A stretch of DNA of 64,000 nt from Eubacteriales bacterium (lineage in GTDB: Bacteria > Bacillota > Clostridia > Lachnospirales > Lachnospiraceae), in assembly GCA_030524545.1 (NCBI GenBank), contig JAUNGM010000003.1, positions 137,632 to 201,631 of the forward strand, in the 5' to 3' direction. Below are positions 30,793-39,607 of the stretch, piece by piece. Each line of letters opens with the position of its first letter. The stretch's first letter is position 1. Both the position numbers and the translations under genes were made by a program. The notes below the pieces were generated by a model. That model made no database searches and was not told the DNA's origin. It was given only the letters and a program-made list of their open reading frames with translations.

Positions 30793-31635
30793 ATGTTATA
30801 TATAGGCAATCATACCACATCTTCCAAGGGCTATGCCGCAATGGCGCGCCAGATGATTCAAAACGGCGGAAATACGTTCGCCTTCTTTACCAGAAATCCC
30901 CGGGGAGGAAAAGCGAAAGCCATTGACCCGAAGGATGTGGAAGCATATCGTGCACTTGCCGAAGAAAATCACTTTGGAAAAATTGTTGCACATGCACCCT
31001 ATACCATGAATGCATGTGCGGCGAAAGAGAATCTTCGCGTATTTGCGCGGGAAACTATGGCAGACGACCTTGCCCGAATGGAGATGACTCCGGGCAATTA
31101 TTATAATTTCCATCCCGGCAGCCATGTGGGACAGGGAGCAGAGGAAGGAATCCGCAAGATTGCAGAGATTCTGAATGCCGTACTTACAGAGGAGCAGACG
31201 ACAACCGTTCTTCTGGAGACCATGGCAGGCAAAGGCTCGGAAGTTGGCGGTACCTTTGAAGAAATCCGTGCTGTTATGGATCTGGTGGAAAAGAAAGAGA
31301 AGCTTGGTGTCTGCCTTGATACCTGCCATGTCTGGGATGGAGGATATGATATCGTTCATGACCTGGACGGCGTTTTGGGCGCGTTTGACAGCATCATCGG
31401 GCTGTCCAATCTGAAAGCAGTGCATCTGAACGACAGTCTGAATGGACTTGGGAGCCATAAGGACCGTCATGCAAAAATCGGGGAAGGACAGATTGGAATG
31501 GAAGCTCTTGTAAATGTGATCCGTCATCCGGCACTTCAGGGAATTCCTTTTATTCTGGAAACACCCAATGACGATGAAGGCTGGACAAAGGAAATCGCGT
31601 CCCTTCGAAAAGCACATGAGGAGACGAGAGAATGA
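30793..31635 (+). CDS. nfo: Endonuclease IV (AP endonuclease)
   Basis: 280 residues of an AP endonuclease 2 TIM barrel. Metal-binding signatures are present: [36 protein letters not shown], and [20 protein letters not shown]. The enzyme cleaves abasic sites in base-excision repair using zinc ions. ATG 30793 was chosen after GAAGAGGAAAG; a longer frame upstream has no family similarity. Overlaps the RNase gene by 4 bases. Confidence 0.95.
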   Translation: MLYIGNHTTSSKGYAAMARQMIQNGGNTFAFFTRNPRGGKAKAIDPKDVEAYRALAEENHFGKIVAHAPYTMNACAAKENLRVFARETMADDLARMEMTPGNYYNFHPGSHVGQGAEEGIRKIAEILNAVLTEEQTTTVLLETMAGKGSEVGGTFEEIRAVMDLVEKKEKLGVCLDTCHVWDGGYDIVHDLDGVLGAFDSIIGLSNLKAVHLNDSLNGLGSHKDRHAKIGEGQIGMEALVNVIRHPALQGIPFILETPNDDEGWTKEIASLRKAHEETRE

Positions 31636-32351
31636 AGAAATTAAAACTGTTCCTGACCACCTTTCTGTTAATTTTTGTCCTTGCGTATGCAGGCTGCGGC
31701 AGTGAAGGAGATACTGCGCAGGAAAGCACCATGCAGGAAGAAGACAATGCGGATACCCAGGATCCGGAAGAGATCGAAGCGGCTTTTGAGGATGAACTGA
31801 TTCCCCTGGAAGGGGACGAGCTGGCTTTGATGGAAGAGTCCACGGGAGAAGGCATCTCAGAGGATGATGAAATGGTACCTCTGGATGAGGACGAGATGGA
31901 GCAGGAGGATGCGGACAATGCGGTGATGGAGGATGATTCCTCAGACTCCGGGGCAGACAGTCCGGCAGATGAATCTTCAACAGAGGACGGTGCCTCCGGC
32001 GGTATTCAGGTGAAAGAGGACGGCACCTATACAGGCAAAGAGGAGGTTGCGGTCTACATTCATACCTATGGCCATCTGCCTTCAAACTATATAACGAAGA
32101 AGGAAGCACAGGAGCTTGGCTGGGTAAGCAGTAAAGGCAATCTGGATGAAGTCGCTCCGGGCAAAAGTATCGGAGGAGATAAATTCGGCAATTACGACAA
32201 GATGCTTCCGGAAGAAGACGGACGGACCTATCAGGAATGCGATATTGATTTTGACGGAGGATTCCGCAATGAGAAGAGAATCGTATATTCCAGCGACGGC
32301 CTGATCTTCTATACGGAAGACCATTATGAGACGTTTGAACAGCTCTACTAA
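31632..32351 (+). CDS. Lipoprotein-anchored barnase-like ribonuclease
   Basis: 239 residues. A lipoprotein signal ([10 protein letters not shown], Cys about 22) is followed by a 100-residue acidic, disordered linker. The C-terminal 110 residues match barnase: [20 protein letters not shown], then [14 protein letters not shown], then [20 protein letters not shown]. The catalytic Glu (YQECD), two Arg (FRNEKR) and His (EDHYETF) are all present, so it should be an active guanyl-preferring RNase held outside the cell. No barstar gene is nearby. Coupled to nfo by a 4-base overlap. Confidence 0.85.
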   Translation: MKKLKLFLTTFLLIFVLAYAGCGSEGDTAQESTMQEEDNADTQDPEEIEAAFEDELIPLEGDELALMEESTGEGISEDDEMVPLDEDEMEQEDADNAVMEDDSSDSGADSPADESSTEDGASGGIQVKEDGTYTGKEEVAVYIHTYGHLPSNYITKKEAQELGWVSSKGNLDEVAPGKSIGGDKFGNYDKMLPEEDGRTYQECDIDFDGGFRNEKRIVYSSDGLIFYTEDHYETFEQLY

Positions 32352-32368
32352 ATGCTTGTAATCTGCAA

Positions 32369-32400
32369 AAGAAGGGCGCCTGCATTGCCGGTGCCCTCTT
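32369..32400 (+). terminator. Probable terminator after the RNase gene
   Basis: GAAGGGCGCC and GGTGCCCTCTTT pair around a short loop and end in a T-rich stretch. Moderate strength. Confidence 0.55.
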
Positions 32401-32477
32401 TATATGCTAAAGACAAAAATGTTTCGCAGCGTAAATTCTTTGTCTGCGGGACAGAAATTATGGAAGGAAAATGGGAA

Positions 32478-33650
32478 ATGGAAAGAAGATACAAACGGAC
32501 ATTATATGCAAGTTATCTTGGGTATATCACCCAGGCAATCGTCAATAACCTGGCACCGCTTTTATTTGTCACATTTCAGAAGGAATACGGCATTTCTGTG
32601 GCGCAGATCGGATTCCTGGTAACTTACAATTTTGCAGTACAGATGCTGGTGGATATTCTGGCAGCCAGATATGTGGAACGAATCGGATATAAGCCATCGA
32701 TTCTTGCTGCTCATGTGTTTGCTGCGGCAGGTCTGATCGGAATGGGATTTCTGCCTGGAATGACAGATAATCCATATGCAGGACTTCTGGCAGCTATTAC
32801 GATTTATGCAGTGGGAGGCGGATTGATCGAGGTATTGGTAAGTCCCATTGTCCAGGCTCTTCCTATGGATGAAAAATCTGCAGCTATGAGCCTTCTTCAT
32901 GCATTTTACTGCTGGGGCCATGTGCTGGTAGTGGTGCTTTCCACTGTGTTTTTCCAGGTGATTGGAATTGAAAACTGGCGGATCCTGACAGTGCTCTGGG
33001 CAGTTGTCCCCATTTTTAATATCTTTTTGTACGCAGGGGCACCTATGAAGGTTCTTGTAGAGGAAGGAGAAGCTCTGTCTGCCGGAAAGCTGTTCAGTAT
33101 GAAGCTTTTTTGGTGTTTCTTCCTGCTGATGATCTGTTCCGGCGCTTCCGAGCAGGCCATGAGCCAGTGGGCATCTTACTTTGCGGAAAGCGGACTTAAG
33201 GTTTCCAAGACAATGGGAGATCTGCTGGGGCCATGTATGTTTGCGATACTGATGGGTGCGTCCAGAACCTTTTACGGTATAAAAGGCGACAGGATCCCTC
33301 TGAAACGGTTTATCTCTCTCAGCAGTGTGCTCTGCATTTTCAGCTATCTTCTGGCTATTTTTGCGCCAAATCCGGTGCTTTCTCTGGCAGGCTGCGGAAT
33401 CTGCGGGCTTTCTGTGGGAATTATGTGGCCGGGGGTCTTCAGCCTGGCAGCGGAGTACTGCCCACAGGGAGGTACGGCCATGTTTGCATTTCTTGCGCTT
33501 GCGGGAGATATTGGCTGCTCCGGAGGCCCAAGTGTGGTAGGAGGAATCTCGGGCGCCTTTGGAGGCGATTTAAAGACAGGGCTGATGGCTGCCATCGTGT
33601 TTCCTGTGATCCTGATCATAGGCGTTAATGCGCTGAAAAGAAGCAGATAG
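32478..33650 (+). CDS. MFS transporter
   Basis: 390 residues with about 12 membrane helices and the MFS gate between helices 2 and 3 (ARYVERIGYKPS). The start at 32478 (MERRYKRTLYASYL) follows AAGGAAAATGGG; an ATG 18 bases earlier is also possible. General pattern like fucose-permease/YfkF-type MFS proteins. Substrate unknown. Flanked by terminators, so it is monocistronic. Confidence 0.8.
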   Translation: MERRYKRTLYASYLGYITQAIVNNLAPLLFVTFQKEYGISVAQIGFLVTYNFAVQMLVDILAARYVERIGYKPSILAAHVFAAAGLIGMGFLPGMTDNPYAGLLAAITIYAVGGGLIEVLVSPIVQALPMDEKSAAMSLLHAFYCWGHVLVVVLSTVFFQVIGIENWRILTVLWAVVPIFNIFLYAGAPMKVLVEEGEALSAGKLFSMKLFWCFFLLMICSGASEQAMSQWASYFAESGLKVSKTMGDLLGPCMFAILMGASRTFYGIKGDRIPLKRFISLSSVLCIFSYLLAIFAPNPVLSLAGCGICGLSVGIMWPGVFSLAAEYCPQGGTAMFAFLALAGDIGCSGGPSVVGGISGAFGGDLKTGLMAAIVFPVILIIGVNALKRSR

Positions 33651-33668
33651 TTATATTAGGATATCTTA

Positions 33669-33696
33669 CAGCCGCTTTTTAGGCGGCTGTTTTTTT
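33669..33696 (+). terminator. Terminator of the MFS gene
   Basis: CAGCCGC/GCGGCTG stem with loop TTTTTAG and seven T. Confidence 0.9.
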
Positions 33697-33830
33697 GCCT
33701 TAGATTTGCATTCCATACGAACGAGGAGTGATAATTTTTTTCGAAGCCGATGCTGCGGATCATGTATAAATTACTGCTGGCCGGATAGAATAACTCCAAA
33801 ACACATTTTCGGACAGAAGTTCGGAGGAAT

Positions 33831-34085
33831 ATGGTCACTGAGAGGGAAAATCCCTATGCAGAAGTATTCTCTCCATCCAGAAATATGCTGAAACCGCAGC
33901 TTCTGGTCAATGGCTGGGAAGCAGTGACTAATCTCTTTACCAGGGCATCCAGGCGCTGTCCGCATCTTGGCTGTGCACTGAAATGGAATAGTGTGGAACA
34001 TACGTGGGATTGTCCCTGCCACGGCTCAAGGTTTGATGCAAAAGGCCGTCTGCTTGACAATCCGGCAAACGGGGATATAAGATAA
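33831..34085 (+). pseudogene. Remnant of a Rieske-type FAD-dependent oxidoreductase
   Basis: The frame contains ENPYAEVFSPSR, typical of the end of the oxidoreductase domain, and CPHLGCALKWN, HTWDCPCHGSRFD and DNPANGDI, a Rieske [2Fe-2S] motif. Together they match only the last fifth of YhfW-like enzymes, with the linker between them shortened. There is no FAD-binding part and no ribosome site. Bases 33697-33830 hold no other gene. Confidence 0.7.
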
Positions 34086-34172
34086 GGCCAGTAAAATGAG
34101 ATGATACAGGAAATGTCTGCCGGAGCCGGATAAGATCTGTTGCTGAAAATCCCTGTAATAGACAGAAACTGG

Positions 34173-34201
34173 TTGAACAATAAGAGCAATAGTAGTATAA
34201 T
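34173..34201 (+). promoter_or_regulatory. Promoter of the folate operon
   Basis: TTGAAC (34173-34178), 17-base spacer, TATAAT (34196-34201). The start of transcription would be near 34208, just before the riboswitch. Confidence 0.75.
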
Positions 34202-34224
34202 GACCCCAGATAAATAATATGCAA

Positions 34225-34320
34225 AATAGGATTCCATGCGTCAAGTGTTCAGTGGATGGGGAGTTGCCGCAGAAACGAAAAGTTCGTCTTACGATATGGA
34301 GTCCGCACCCGTTGCAACAC
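34225..34320 (+). promoter_or_regulatory. THF (tetrahydrofolate) riboswitch
   Basis: The sequence follows the THF aptamer consensus: GCGTCAAGTG, then GTGGATGGGGAGTTGCC, then ACGAAAAGTTCGT as internal hairpin, and GGAGTCCGCACCCGTTGCA as closing strand. It lies between the promoter and folE, so folate cofactor should repress the folate synthesis operon. The expression platform between 34321 and the folE ribosome site (34482) was not resolved. Confidence 0.85.
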
Positions 34321-34495
34321 ACAGATGACAGACATCTCGATTGTGAAGGGATATAAGAATTATTATTTATTCCAGATGCTCATTCACATCGGGATGTTTT
34401 TTGCGTACCTGAATTTATTTCCATGCATTTCTCCGCATGACATGAATTCCGTTCGAAATGCCGCATCCCGAAATAATATTAAGGAGGTATGGGGC

Positions 34496-35053
34496 ATGAT
34501 GGATCATGAAAAAATCAAACAGGGTGTCCGGCTGATGCTGGAGGGTATCGGAGAAGATATCGAACGGGAAGGCCTTTTGGAAACACCGGACCGGATTGCA
34601 CGTATGTGCGAGCAGATTTACGGAGGGCTTTATGAAGACCCGGCCACTCATCTGAACAAACAATTCCAGGCAACCAACAACAATATCGTAGTAGAAAAGG
34701 ACATTATCTTTTATTCCGTCTGCGAGCATCATTTGCTTCCGTTCTACGGAAAGGCCCATGTGGCTTATATTCCGGACGGCAAAGTGGCAGGACTCAGCAA
34801 GCTGGCACGTACGGTGGAGGTATATGCCAGAAGGCCGCAGATTCAGGAAAATATGACCGCACAGATCGCAGATGCACTGGAGAAATATCTGAATCCCAAA
34901 GGTGTCATGGTGATGATTGAGGCAGAACATATGTGCATGACCATGCGCGGGGTGCAGAAGCCCGGAAGTAAGACTGTGACAACCATTGTGCGGGGCGTGT
35001 TTGCGGATGATTATTCCCTGCAGCAGACATTTCTGCAGATGGTAAACCGCTGA
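34496..35053 (+). CDS. folE: GTP cyclohydrolase I
   Basis: 185 residues from ATG 34496, 8 bases after AGGAGG; the frame upstream is riboswitch RNA, not protein. [20 protein letters not shown] supplies zinc Cys and His ligands, and [19 protein letters not shown] completes the site. It makes dihydroneopterin triphosphate from GTP, the first step of folate synthesis, and heads the operon. Confidence 0.95.
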   Translation: MMDHEKIKQGVRLMLEGIGEDIEREGLLETPDRIARMCEQIYGGLYEDPATHLNKQFQATNNNIVVEKDIIFYSVCEHHLLPFYGKAHVAYIPDGKVAGLSKLARTVEVYARRPQIQENMTAQIADALEKYLNPKGVMVMIEAEHMCMTMRGVQKPGSKTVTTIVRGVFADDYSLQQTFLQMVNR

Positions 35054-35092
35054 TCCTGCAGGAAATTGTAAAAAAGGAATAAGGTATGGTAT

Positions 35093-35623
35093 ATGGAAGC
35101 AATGGAGTATTCAAATGAGAATATGGAAATAAGAAATATGGAGCGTATCCGCCATATACAGAGGCATCCTTTGTTTCAGGAGCTTTGGAAGAAACTTCAG
35201 GATGCGGAAAAAGACCGGATTTTCTGCCGTCATACCATGGAGCATTTTCTGGACGTGGCAAGGCTGATGTATATTTACAGTCTGGAGGATGGTGAAAAGA
35301 TCAGAAAAGATGTGATCTATGCTGCCGCCCTTCTTCATGATATCGGGAGGTATGAGCAGATTGTCAGCGGAACCCCTCATGATATTGCCAGTGCGGGGAT
35401 TGCGGAAGGCATTATGAAAGACAGTGGTTTTACAGCGGATGAGATACATATTGTCCAAAATGCCATTTTAGGACATAGAAAGAAAGACAGTCTTACCAGT
35501 GAGGACAGGCTTACCGCATATCTTTATCGTGCGGACAAAAAGTCCAGGAACTGTTTTGCATGTCCGGCGGAGGCAGCGTGTGACTGGCCAAAAGAAAAAA
35601 AGAACCTGTGGATAGAATATTAA
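35093..35623 (+). CDS. HD-domain phosphohydrolase of the folate operon
   Basis: 176 residues with metal-binding HD signature: H in CRHTMEH, HD in ALLHDIGRYE, and further His in GTPHDIASAG and LGHRKK. HD proteins at this place (between folE and folP) are common in Clostridia. It may supply a phosphatase step for dihydroneopterin triphosphate, which is inference from context. A C-terminal CACP-type pair could bind metal. Confidence 0.8.
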   Translation: MEAMEYSNENMEIRNMERIRHIQRHPLFQELWKKLQDAEKDRIFCRHTMEHFLDVARLMYIYSLEDGEKIRKDVIYAAALLHDIGRYEQIVSGTPHDIASAGIAEGIMKDSGFTADEIHIVQNAILGHRKKDSLTSEDRLTAYLYRADKKSRNCFACPAEAACDWPKEKKNLWIEY

Positions 35624-35656
35624 CATGTAAGTGGATGGAAATATAAGGAGAAAAGC

Positions 35657-36463
35657 ATGAAAATCGGCGGAAAAGAATTTGATGTAAAGAATCGTACATA
35701 TATTATGGGAATCCTCAACGTAACCCCGGATTCCTTTTCAGACGGAGGGAAATATAACCGGATGGATACAGCACTTTGCCATGCGGAGGAAATGATCCGG
35801 GACGGTGCGGATCTTGTGGACATCGGCGGTGAATCCACCCGCCCGGGCCATACGGTGATCACGGACGAAGAGGAAATCGCCCGTGTGGTACCGGTGATCG
35901 AAGCGGTAAAGAGCCGTTTTGACATTCCCGTGTCCATTGATACATATAAAGGAAAGGTTGCAGAGGCGGCTCTGAAAGCAGGCGCAGACCTGGTAAACGA
36001 TATCTGGGGCTTTAAGCATGACCGCAGGGTGGCGGAACTGACCGCACAGTACGGCGCTGCCTGCTGTCTGATGCATAACCGCCATGAAGCTGTTTATGAG
36101 AATTTCCTGGAGGATATGGTTCAGGATATGGAAGAATGCGTGCGGATCGCAAGAGAAGCAGGGGTTGCAGATGACAAGATCATGCTGGATCCGGGTGTCG
36201 GATTCGGAAAAACTTATGAGATGAATCTGGAATCCATTCACCATGTGGATGTGCTGCACTCCTTAGGATTCCCTATTCTTTTGGGAACCTCCCGCAAGTC
36301 CGTCATCGGCCTGACTCTGGATCTTCCGGCAGACCAGCGTGTGGAAGGAACCCTTGCCACCACTGTCATCGGTGTGATGAAGGGATGTGCCTTTGTGCGT
36401 GTGCATGACGTAAAAGAAAACAAACGCGTCATTCAGATGACGGAAGCTATTTTAGGGCGATAG
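35657..36463 (+). CDS. folP: Dihydropteroate synthase
   Basis: 268-residue TIM barrel with MGILNVTPDSFSDGGKYN, DIGGESTRPGH, DLVNDIWGF and LGTSRKSVIG, the standard DHPS signatures. It joins p-aminobenzoate to the pterin and is the sulfonamide target. GGAGAAAAGC precedes ATG 35657. Nine bases separate it from the next gene. Confidence 0.97.
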   Translation: MKIGGKEFDVKNRTYIMGILNVTPDSFSDGGKYNRMDTALCHAEEMIRDGADLVDIGGESTRPGHTVITDEEEIARVVPVIEAVKSRFDIPVSIDTYKGKVAEAALKAGADLVNDIWGFKHDRRVAELTAQYGAACCLMHNRHEAVYENFLEDMVQDMEECVRIAREAGVADDKIMLDPGVGFGKTYEMNLESIHHVDVLHSLGFPILLGTSRKSVIGLTLDLPADQRVEGTLATTVIGVMKGCAFVRVHDVKENKRVIQMTEAILGR

Positions 36464-36471
36464 GAGACACA

Positions 36472-37281
36472 ATGGATAAGATCACGATACATCATCTTGA
36501 AATATTTGCTAATCACGGAGTTTATCCGGAGGAAAATGTCCTGGGGCAGAAATTTGTGATTTCAGCAGTTCTCCATACAAGTACCAGAAAAGCCGGGATT
36601 ACGGACAATCTGGAATATTCCGTAAATTATGGGGAGGTCAGCCATTTCATTCAGGAGTTTGTCACCGGGCATACCTGGAAGCTGCTGGAAAGTGTTGCAG
36701 AGCAGCTCGCCCAGGCTCTGCTTCTGAAGTTTCCGCTGGTGAAGCAGGCAGATTTGGAAATCGAGAAGCCCTGGGCCCCCATCGGACTTCCTCTTGACAC
36801 GGTTTCCGTAAAGATCAGCAGAGGATGGCATACGGCCTACATTGCCCTTGGTTCTAATATGGGTGATAAAAAAGGATACCTGGATATGGCAGTAAAACGA
36901 TTGGATGAAAGAAAAGACTGCCAGGTGAAAAAGGTTTCCAATTATCTGGTGACAGCGCCGTACGGCGGCGTGGAACAGGATGATTTTCTTAACGGAGCGC
37001 TGGAGCTTAAAACTCTGCTGGAACCGGAGGAACTTCTTACGGTTCTTCATGAAATTGAGCAGGAAGCGAACCGTGTAAGGGAAATCCACTGGGGGCCAAG
37101 GACACTGGATCTGGATATTCTTCTTTATGACGATCAGGTAATCGATACGCCGGAGCTTCACATTCCCCATATAGAGATGCATTTAAGGGATTTTGTCCTT
37201 ATTCCCATGGCACAGATTGCCCCGTGGAAGCGCCATCCCCTTACAGGAAAAACCATTGAGGAGATGCGGAAGAACGTATGA
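36472..37281 (+). CDS. folK: Fused dihydroneopterin aldolase - HPPK
   Basis: 269 residues. Residues 1-115 are FolB (ITIHHLEIFANHGVYPEEN, SVNYGEVSHFI). Residues 118-269 are FolK (YIALGSNMGDKKGYLDMAV, then HWGPRTLDLDILLYDD, LRDFVLIPMAQI). The fusion carries out two sequential steps before FolP, as in many Clostridia. It ends with a 4-base overlap into azlC. Confidence 0.95.
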   Translation: MDKITIHHLEIFANHGVYPEENVLGQKFVISAVLHTSTRKAGITDNLEYSVNYGEVSHFIQEFVTGHTWKLLESVAEQLAQALLLKFPLVKQADLEIEKPWAPIGLPLDTVSVKISRGWHTAYIALGSNMGDKKGYLDMAVKRLDERKDCQVKKVSNYLVTAPYGGVEQDDFLNGALELKTLLEPEELLTVLHEIEQEANRVREIHWGPRTLDLDILLYDDQVIDTPELHIPHIEMHLRDFVLIPMAQIAPWKRHPLTGKTIEEMRKNV

Positions 37282-37976
37282 ACAGACAAACTCTGAAATA
37301 TTCATTTTTATCTACCCTGCCTGTGATGGCAGGGTACCTTGTGCTGGGAATCGGATTCGGTATTCTGCTTCATGACAAAGGCTATTCTTTCTGGTGGGCA
37401 ATTTTAATGAGTGTGAGTATTTATGCAGGTTCCATGCAGTATGTGGGCGTGGAATTGCTTGCCACCGGGGCGTCCCCTCTTTCTGCTGCACTGATGACAT
37501 TGATGGTCAATGCCAGGCACCTTTTTTACGGGATTTCCATGGTGGAGAAATACCGGGATACCGGAAAGGCTAAGCCGTATCTGATTTTTTCTCTGACAGA
37601 CGAAACGTATTCCCTGGTATGTGCCCCGTACCTGCCGGATGGAATTGTGAAAAAGGATTATTATCTGCTGGTTTCTCTGCTGGATCAATGTTATTGGGTA
37701 TTGGGAAGCTTTCTGGGAAGCCTCCTGGGAAGTGCCCTGCCATTTCCAACCGAAGGAATTGATTTTGCGATGACAGCACTGTTTGTGGTAATTGTTGTGG
37801 ATCAGTGGGAAAAGACAAAGCAGCATATCCCTGCCATTCTCGGAATGGCAGTCTCCGTTGTCTGCCTGTTGATCTTTGGAGTGTCCAATTTTTTGATTCC
37901 TGCAATGCTGGGAATCTCCGCAGGTTTATTTTTCGTAAAAGGGGTCATCGAAAAGGGGGAAGAAGACCATGATTGA
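37278..37976 (+). CDS. azlC: Branched-chain amino acid exporter, large subunit AzlC
   Basis: 232 residues with multiple membrane helices and the AzlC signatures GIGFGILLHDKGYSFW, YAGSMQYVGVELLATG and NARHLFYGISMVEKY. Together with AzlD it exports branched-chain amino acids. Placed in the folate operon by overlap, probably by read-through. Confidence 0.9.
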   Translation: MNRQTLKYSFLSTLPVMAGYLVLGIGFGILLHDKGYSFWWAILMSVSIYAGSMQYVGVELLATGASPLSAALMTLMVNARHLFYGISMVEKYRDTGKAKPYLIFSLTDETYSLVCAPYLPDGIVKKDYYLLVSLLDQCYWVLGSFLGSLLGSALPFPTEGIDFAMTALFVVIVVDQWEKTKQHIPAILGMAVSVVCLLIFGVSNFLIPAMLGISAGLFFVKGVIEKGEEDHD

Positions 37977-38292
37977 TATTCCATATTCCTTACTGCTGAT
38001 TGCGATTATGGCATTGGTGACACAATTGATCCGTTTTCTTCCGTTTGCGGTTTTTGCAAAGGGAACACCGGCTCCGATCCTGTACCTTGGGAAGGTTCTT
38101 CCGCCGGCCATTATGGCCATGCTGGTGGTATATTGTTTGAGAAATATAAGCTTTACCGGGGCATCTCACGGAATCCCGGAGGTATGTGCCGTTGTTTTGG
38201 TGATTGTATTGCATAAATGGAGACACAGTACCCTTCTTTCGATTGTAGGCGGAACCGCATGCTATATGCTGCTGGTACAGGTATTTGGCTAA
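37969..38292 (+). CDS. azlD: Branched-chain amino acid exporter, small subunit AzlD
   Basis: 107 residues, four membrane helices, overlapping azlC by 8 bases. RFLPFAVFAKGTPAPILYLG and LPPAIMAMLVVYCL are typical of AzlD. Last gene of the folate/azl transcription unit. Confidence 0.9.
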   Translation: MIDIPYSLLLIAIMALVTQLIRFLPFAVFAKGTPAPILYLGKVLPPAIMAMLVVYCLRNISFTGASHGIPEVCAVVLVIVLHKWRHSTLLSIVGGTACYMLLVQVFG

Positions 38293-38412
38293 AATACCCT
38301 GCAGGTGCCGGGAAATGTCATAGAAACAGGAAAGAGGGTAATATAATACTAATATCCCTGTAAAATTATGGAAATGATATTTCAGTGAACGAAAGGGGAG
38401 TTGTGAAAGGGC

Positions 38413-39489
38413 ATGGGAACGAAAGAGAGGAAAAGAGCGTTTTTTCTGATACTGATCGCAGCGGCAGGGCTGATATTTCCTGGCGGAACTCCTTATGTGG
38501 AAGCAGGCAGCAGGAAACAGGCTTCTGTCCTGGAGAACACTGCATCAGTAAAGAATCAAAAGGAATCAGAAGCAAAGGGAAAGAAAAAATCAAGAGATAA
38601 AAAGCTTACGGCAGAAGGAACAGCATCAGAATCAATGGAAGCGGCAGAAACATCAGGCAAAGGGCTGACAGAGAAGCATGCACAGGAGACAGGCGCAAAT
38701 ACGATTATCTCAAAAATAGTAAAAGAGCCGACAAAAATCCCGGCGGAAAAGACGATAAAGGAGCCGACAAAAATCCCGGCGGAAAAGACGATAAAGGAGC
38801 CGGCAAAAGTCCCGGCGGAAAAGACAACAAAAGAGCCGGCCGGAAAAGAGTCGGATGCAGCAGCGGAACTTCCTGAAGCCTGGCAGATCGAGCAGTTCCC
38901 CATCATCCTGCAGAATCCGGAACTTCCCACTGGCTGTGAGATTACGGCTTTGGCGATGGTTCTGGACTATTATGGATTTGAGGTGGACAAGACTACACTC
39001 GCGGAGAAATACCTGCCAAAAACAACCGAAGATCTCTATCAGGGAGAGGATGGACGGTTATACGGGCCGGATTTAAATAAGTATTTTGTGGGAGATCCCT
39101 TTGATCACGGTTTAATATGCGGAACCGAGGCAATCGTGACTGCGGCTGATACTTATTTGCAGGAAGTTGACAGTAAGTTCAGAGGAAAGGATCTGACAGG
39201 AACTGCTCCTGAAGAGCTGTATCAGCTGATCTCGCAGAATATGCCTGCTGTAGTATGGGTAACGATTTATATGGAAGACAGGTGGGAGCCTGAGGAAGGC
39301 TGGTACACGGAAGAGGGAGAATATGTGGACTGGAGCACCAATGACCATGGTGCTGTCCTGGTAGGCTATACGGAAAAAACGGTTTCCATTGCTGATCCTA
39401 TCAGCGGTTTAGTGGAATACCCAAGAGAGCAATTCGAGTTAGTTTATGCCTCCCGGGGATGTAAAAGCGTGATCCTTCAGAAGCAGTGA
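38413..39489 (+). CDS. Secreted C39-like cysteine peptidase with Lys/Pro repeats
   Basis: 358 residues. An N-terminal hydrophobic segment (residues 9-25) looks like a signal peptide or anchor. Residues 105-143 contain three near-identical 12-residue repeats (KEPTKIPAEKTI; 36 bases each in the DNA). The C-terminal domain is C39_2: Cys in LPTGCEITALAMVLDYYG, His in NDHGAVLVGYT, and ADPISG. Probably exported and wall-associated. Substrate unknown. Confidence 0.75.
   Translation: MGTKERKRAFFLILIAAAGLIFPGGTPYVEAGSRKQASVLENTASVKNQKESEAKGKKKSRDKKLTAEGTASESMEAAETSGKGLTEKHAQETGANTIISKIVKEPTKIPAEKTIKEPTKIPAEKTIKEPAKVPAEKTTKEPAGKESDAAAELPEAWQIEQFPIILQNPELPTGCEITALAMVLDYYGFEVDKTTLAEKYLPKTTEDLYQGEDGRLYGPDLNKYFVGDPFDHGLICGTEAIVTAADTYLQEVDSKFRGKDLTGTAPEELYQLISQNMPAVVWVTIYMEDRWEPEEGWYTEEGEYVDWSTNDHGAVLVGYTEKTVSIADPISGLVEYPREQFELVYASRGCKSVILQKQ
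38727..38841 (+). repeat. Tandem 36-bp coding repeats
   Basis: Three copies of a unit starting GAGCCGACAAAAATCCCGG. The first two copies are identical and the third diverged. Encodes the Lys/Pro linker of the C39-like protein; copy number may vary between strains. Confidence 0.8.
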
Positions 39490-39510
39490 GAAAGAGGTAT
39501 CTAAAACAAG

Positions 39511-39539
39511 TTGCAATTAACCAACTTTTGCGGTATGCT
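39511..39539 (+). promoter_or_regulatory. Promoter of the ZIP transporter gene
   Basis: TTGCAA, 17-base spacer, TATGCT. Confidence 0.6.
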
Positions 39540-39607
39540 TGAGATGTTTTAAAGCATAGAAAACATGGAAATACTATCAGATAACAGAGAAGGAAGGAGA
39601 CAGGCTT

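Noticed and set aside
30796-32385. Long open frame on the minus strand (529 codons)
   Set aside because: It lies opposite nfo and the barnase-like gene, both with clear family matches. Its composition (Cys, His, Pro, Ser rich) is typical of antisense frames.
34256-34495. N-terminal extension of folE
   Set aside because: These bases form the THF riboswitch and its leader; FolE family sequence starts after the AGGAGG at 34482.
38727-38841. Regular repeats considered as a CRISPR array
   Set aside because: The 36-base units are directly adjacent with no spacers and encode an in-frame protein repeat.
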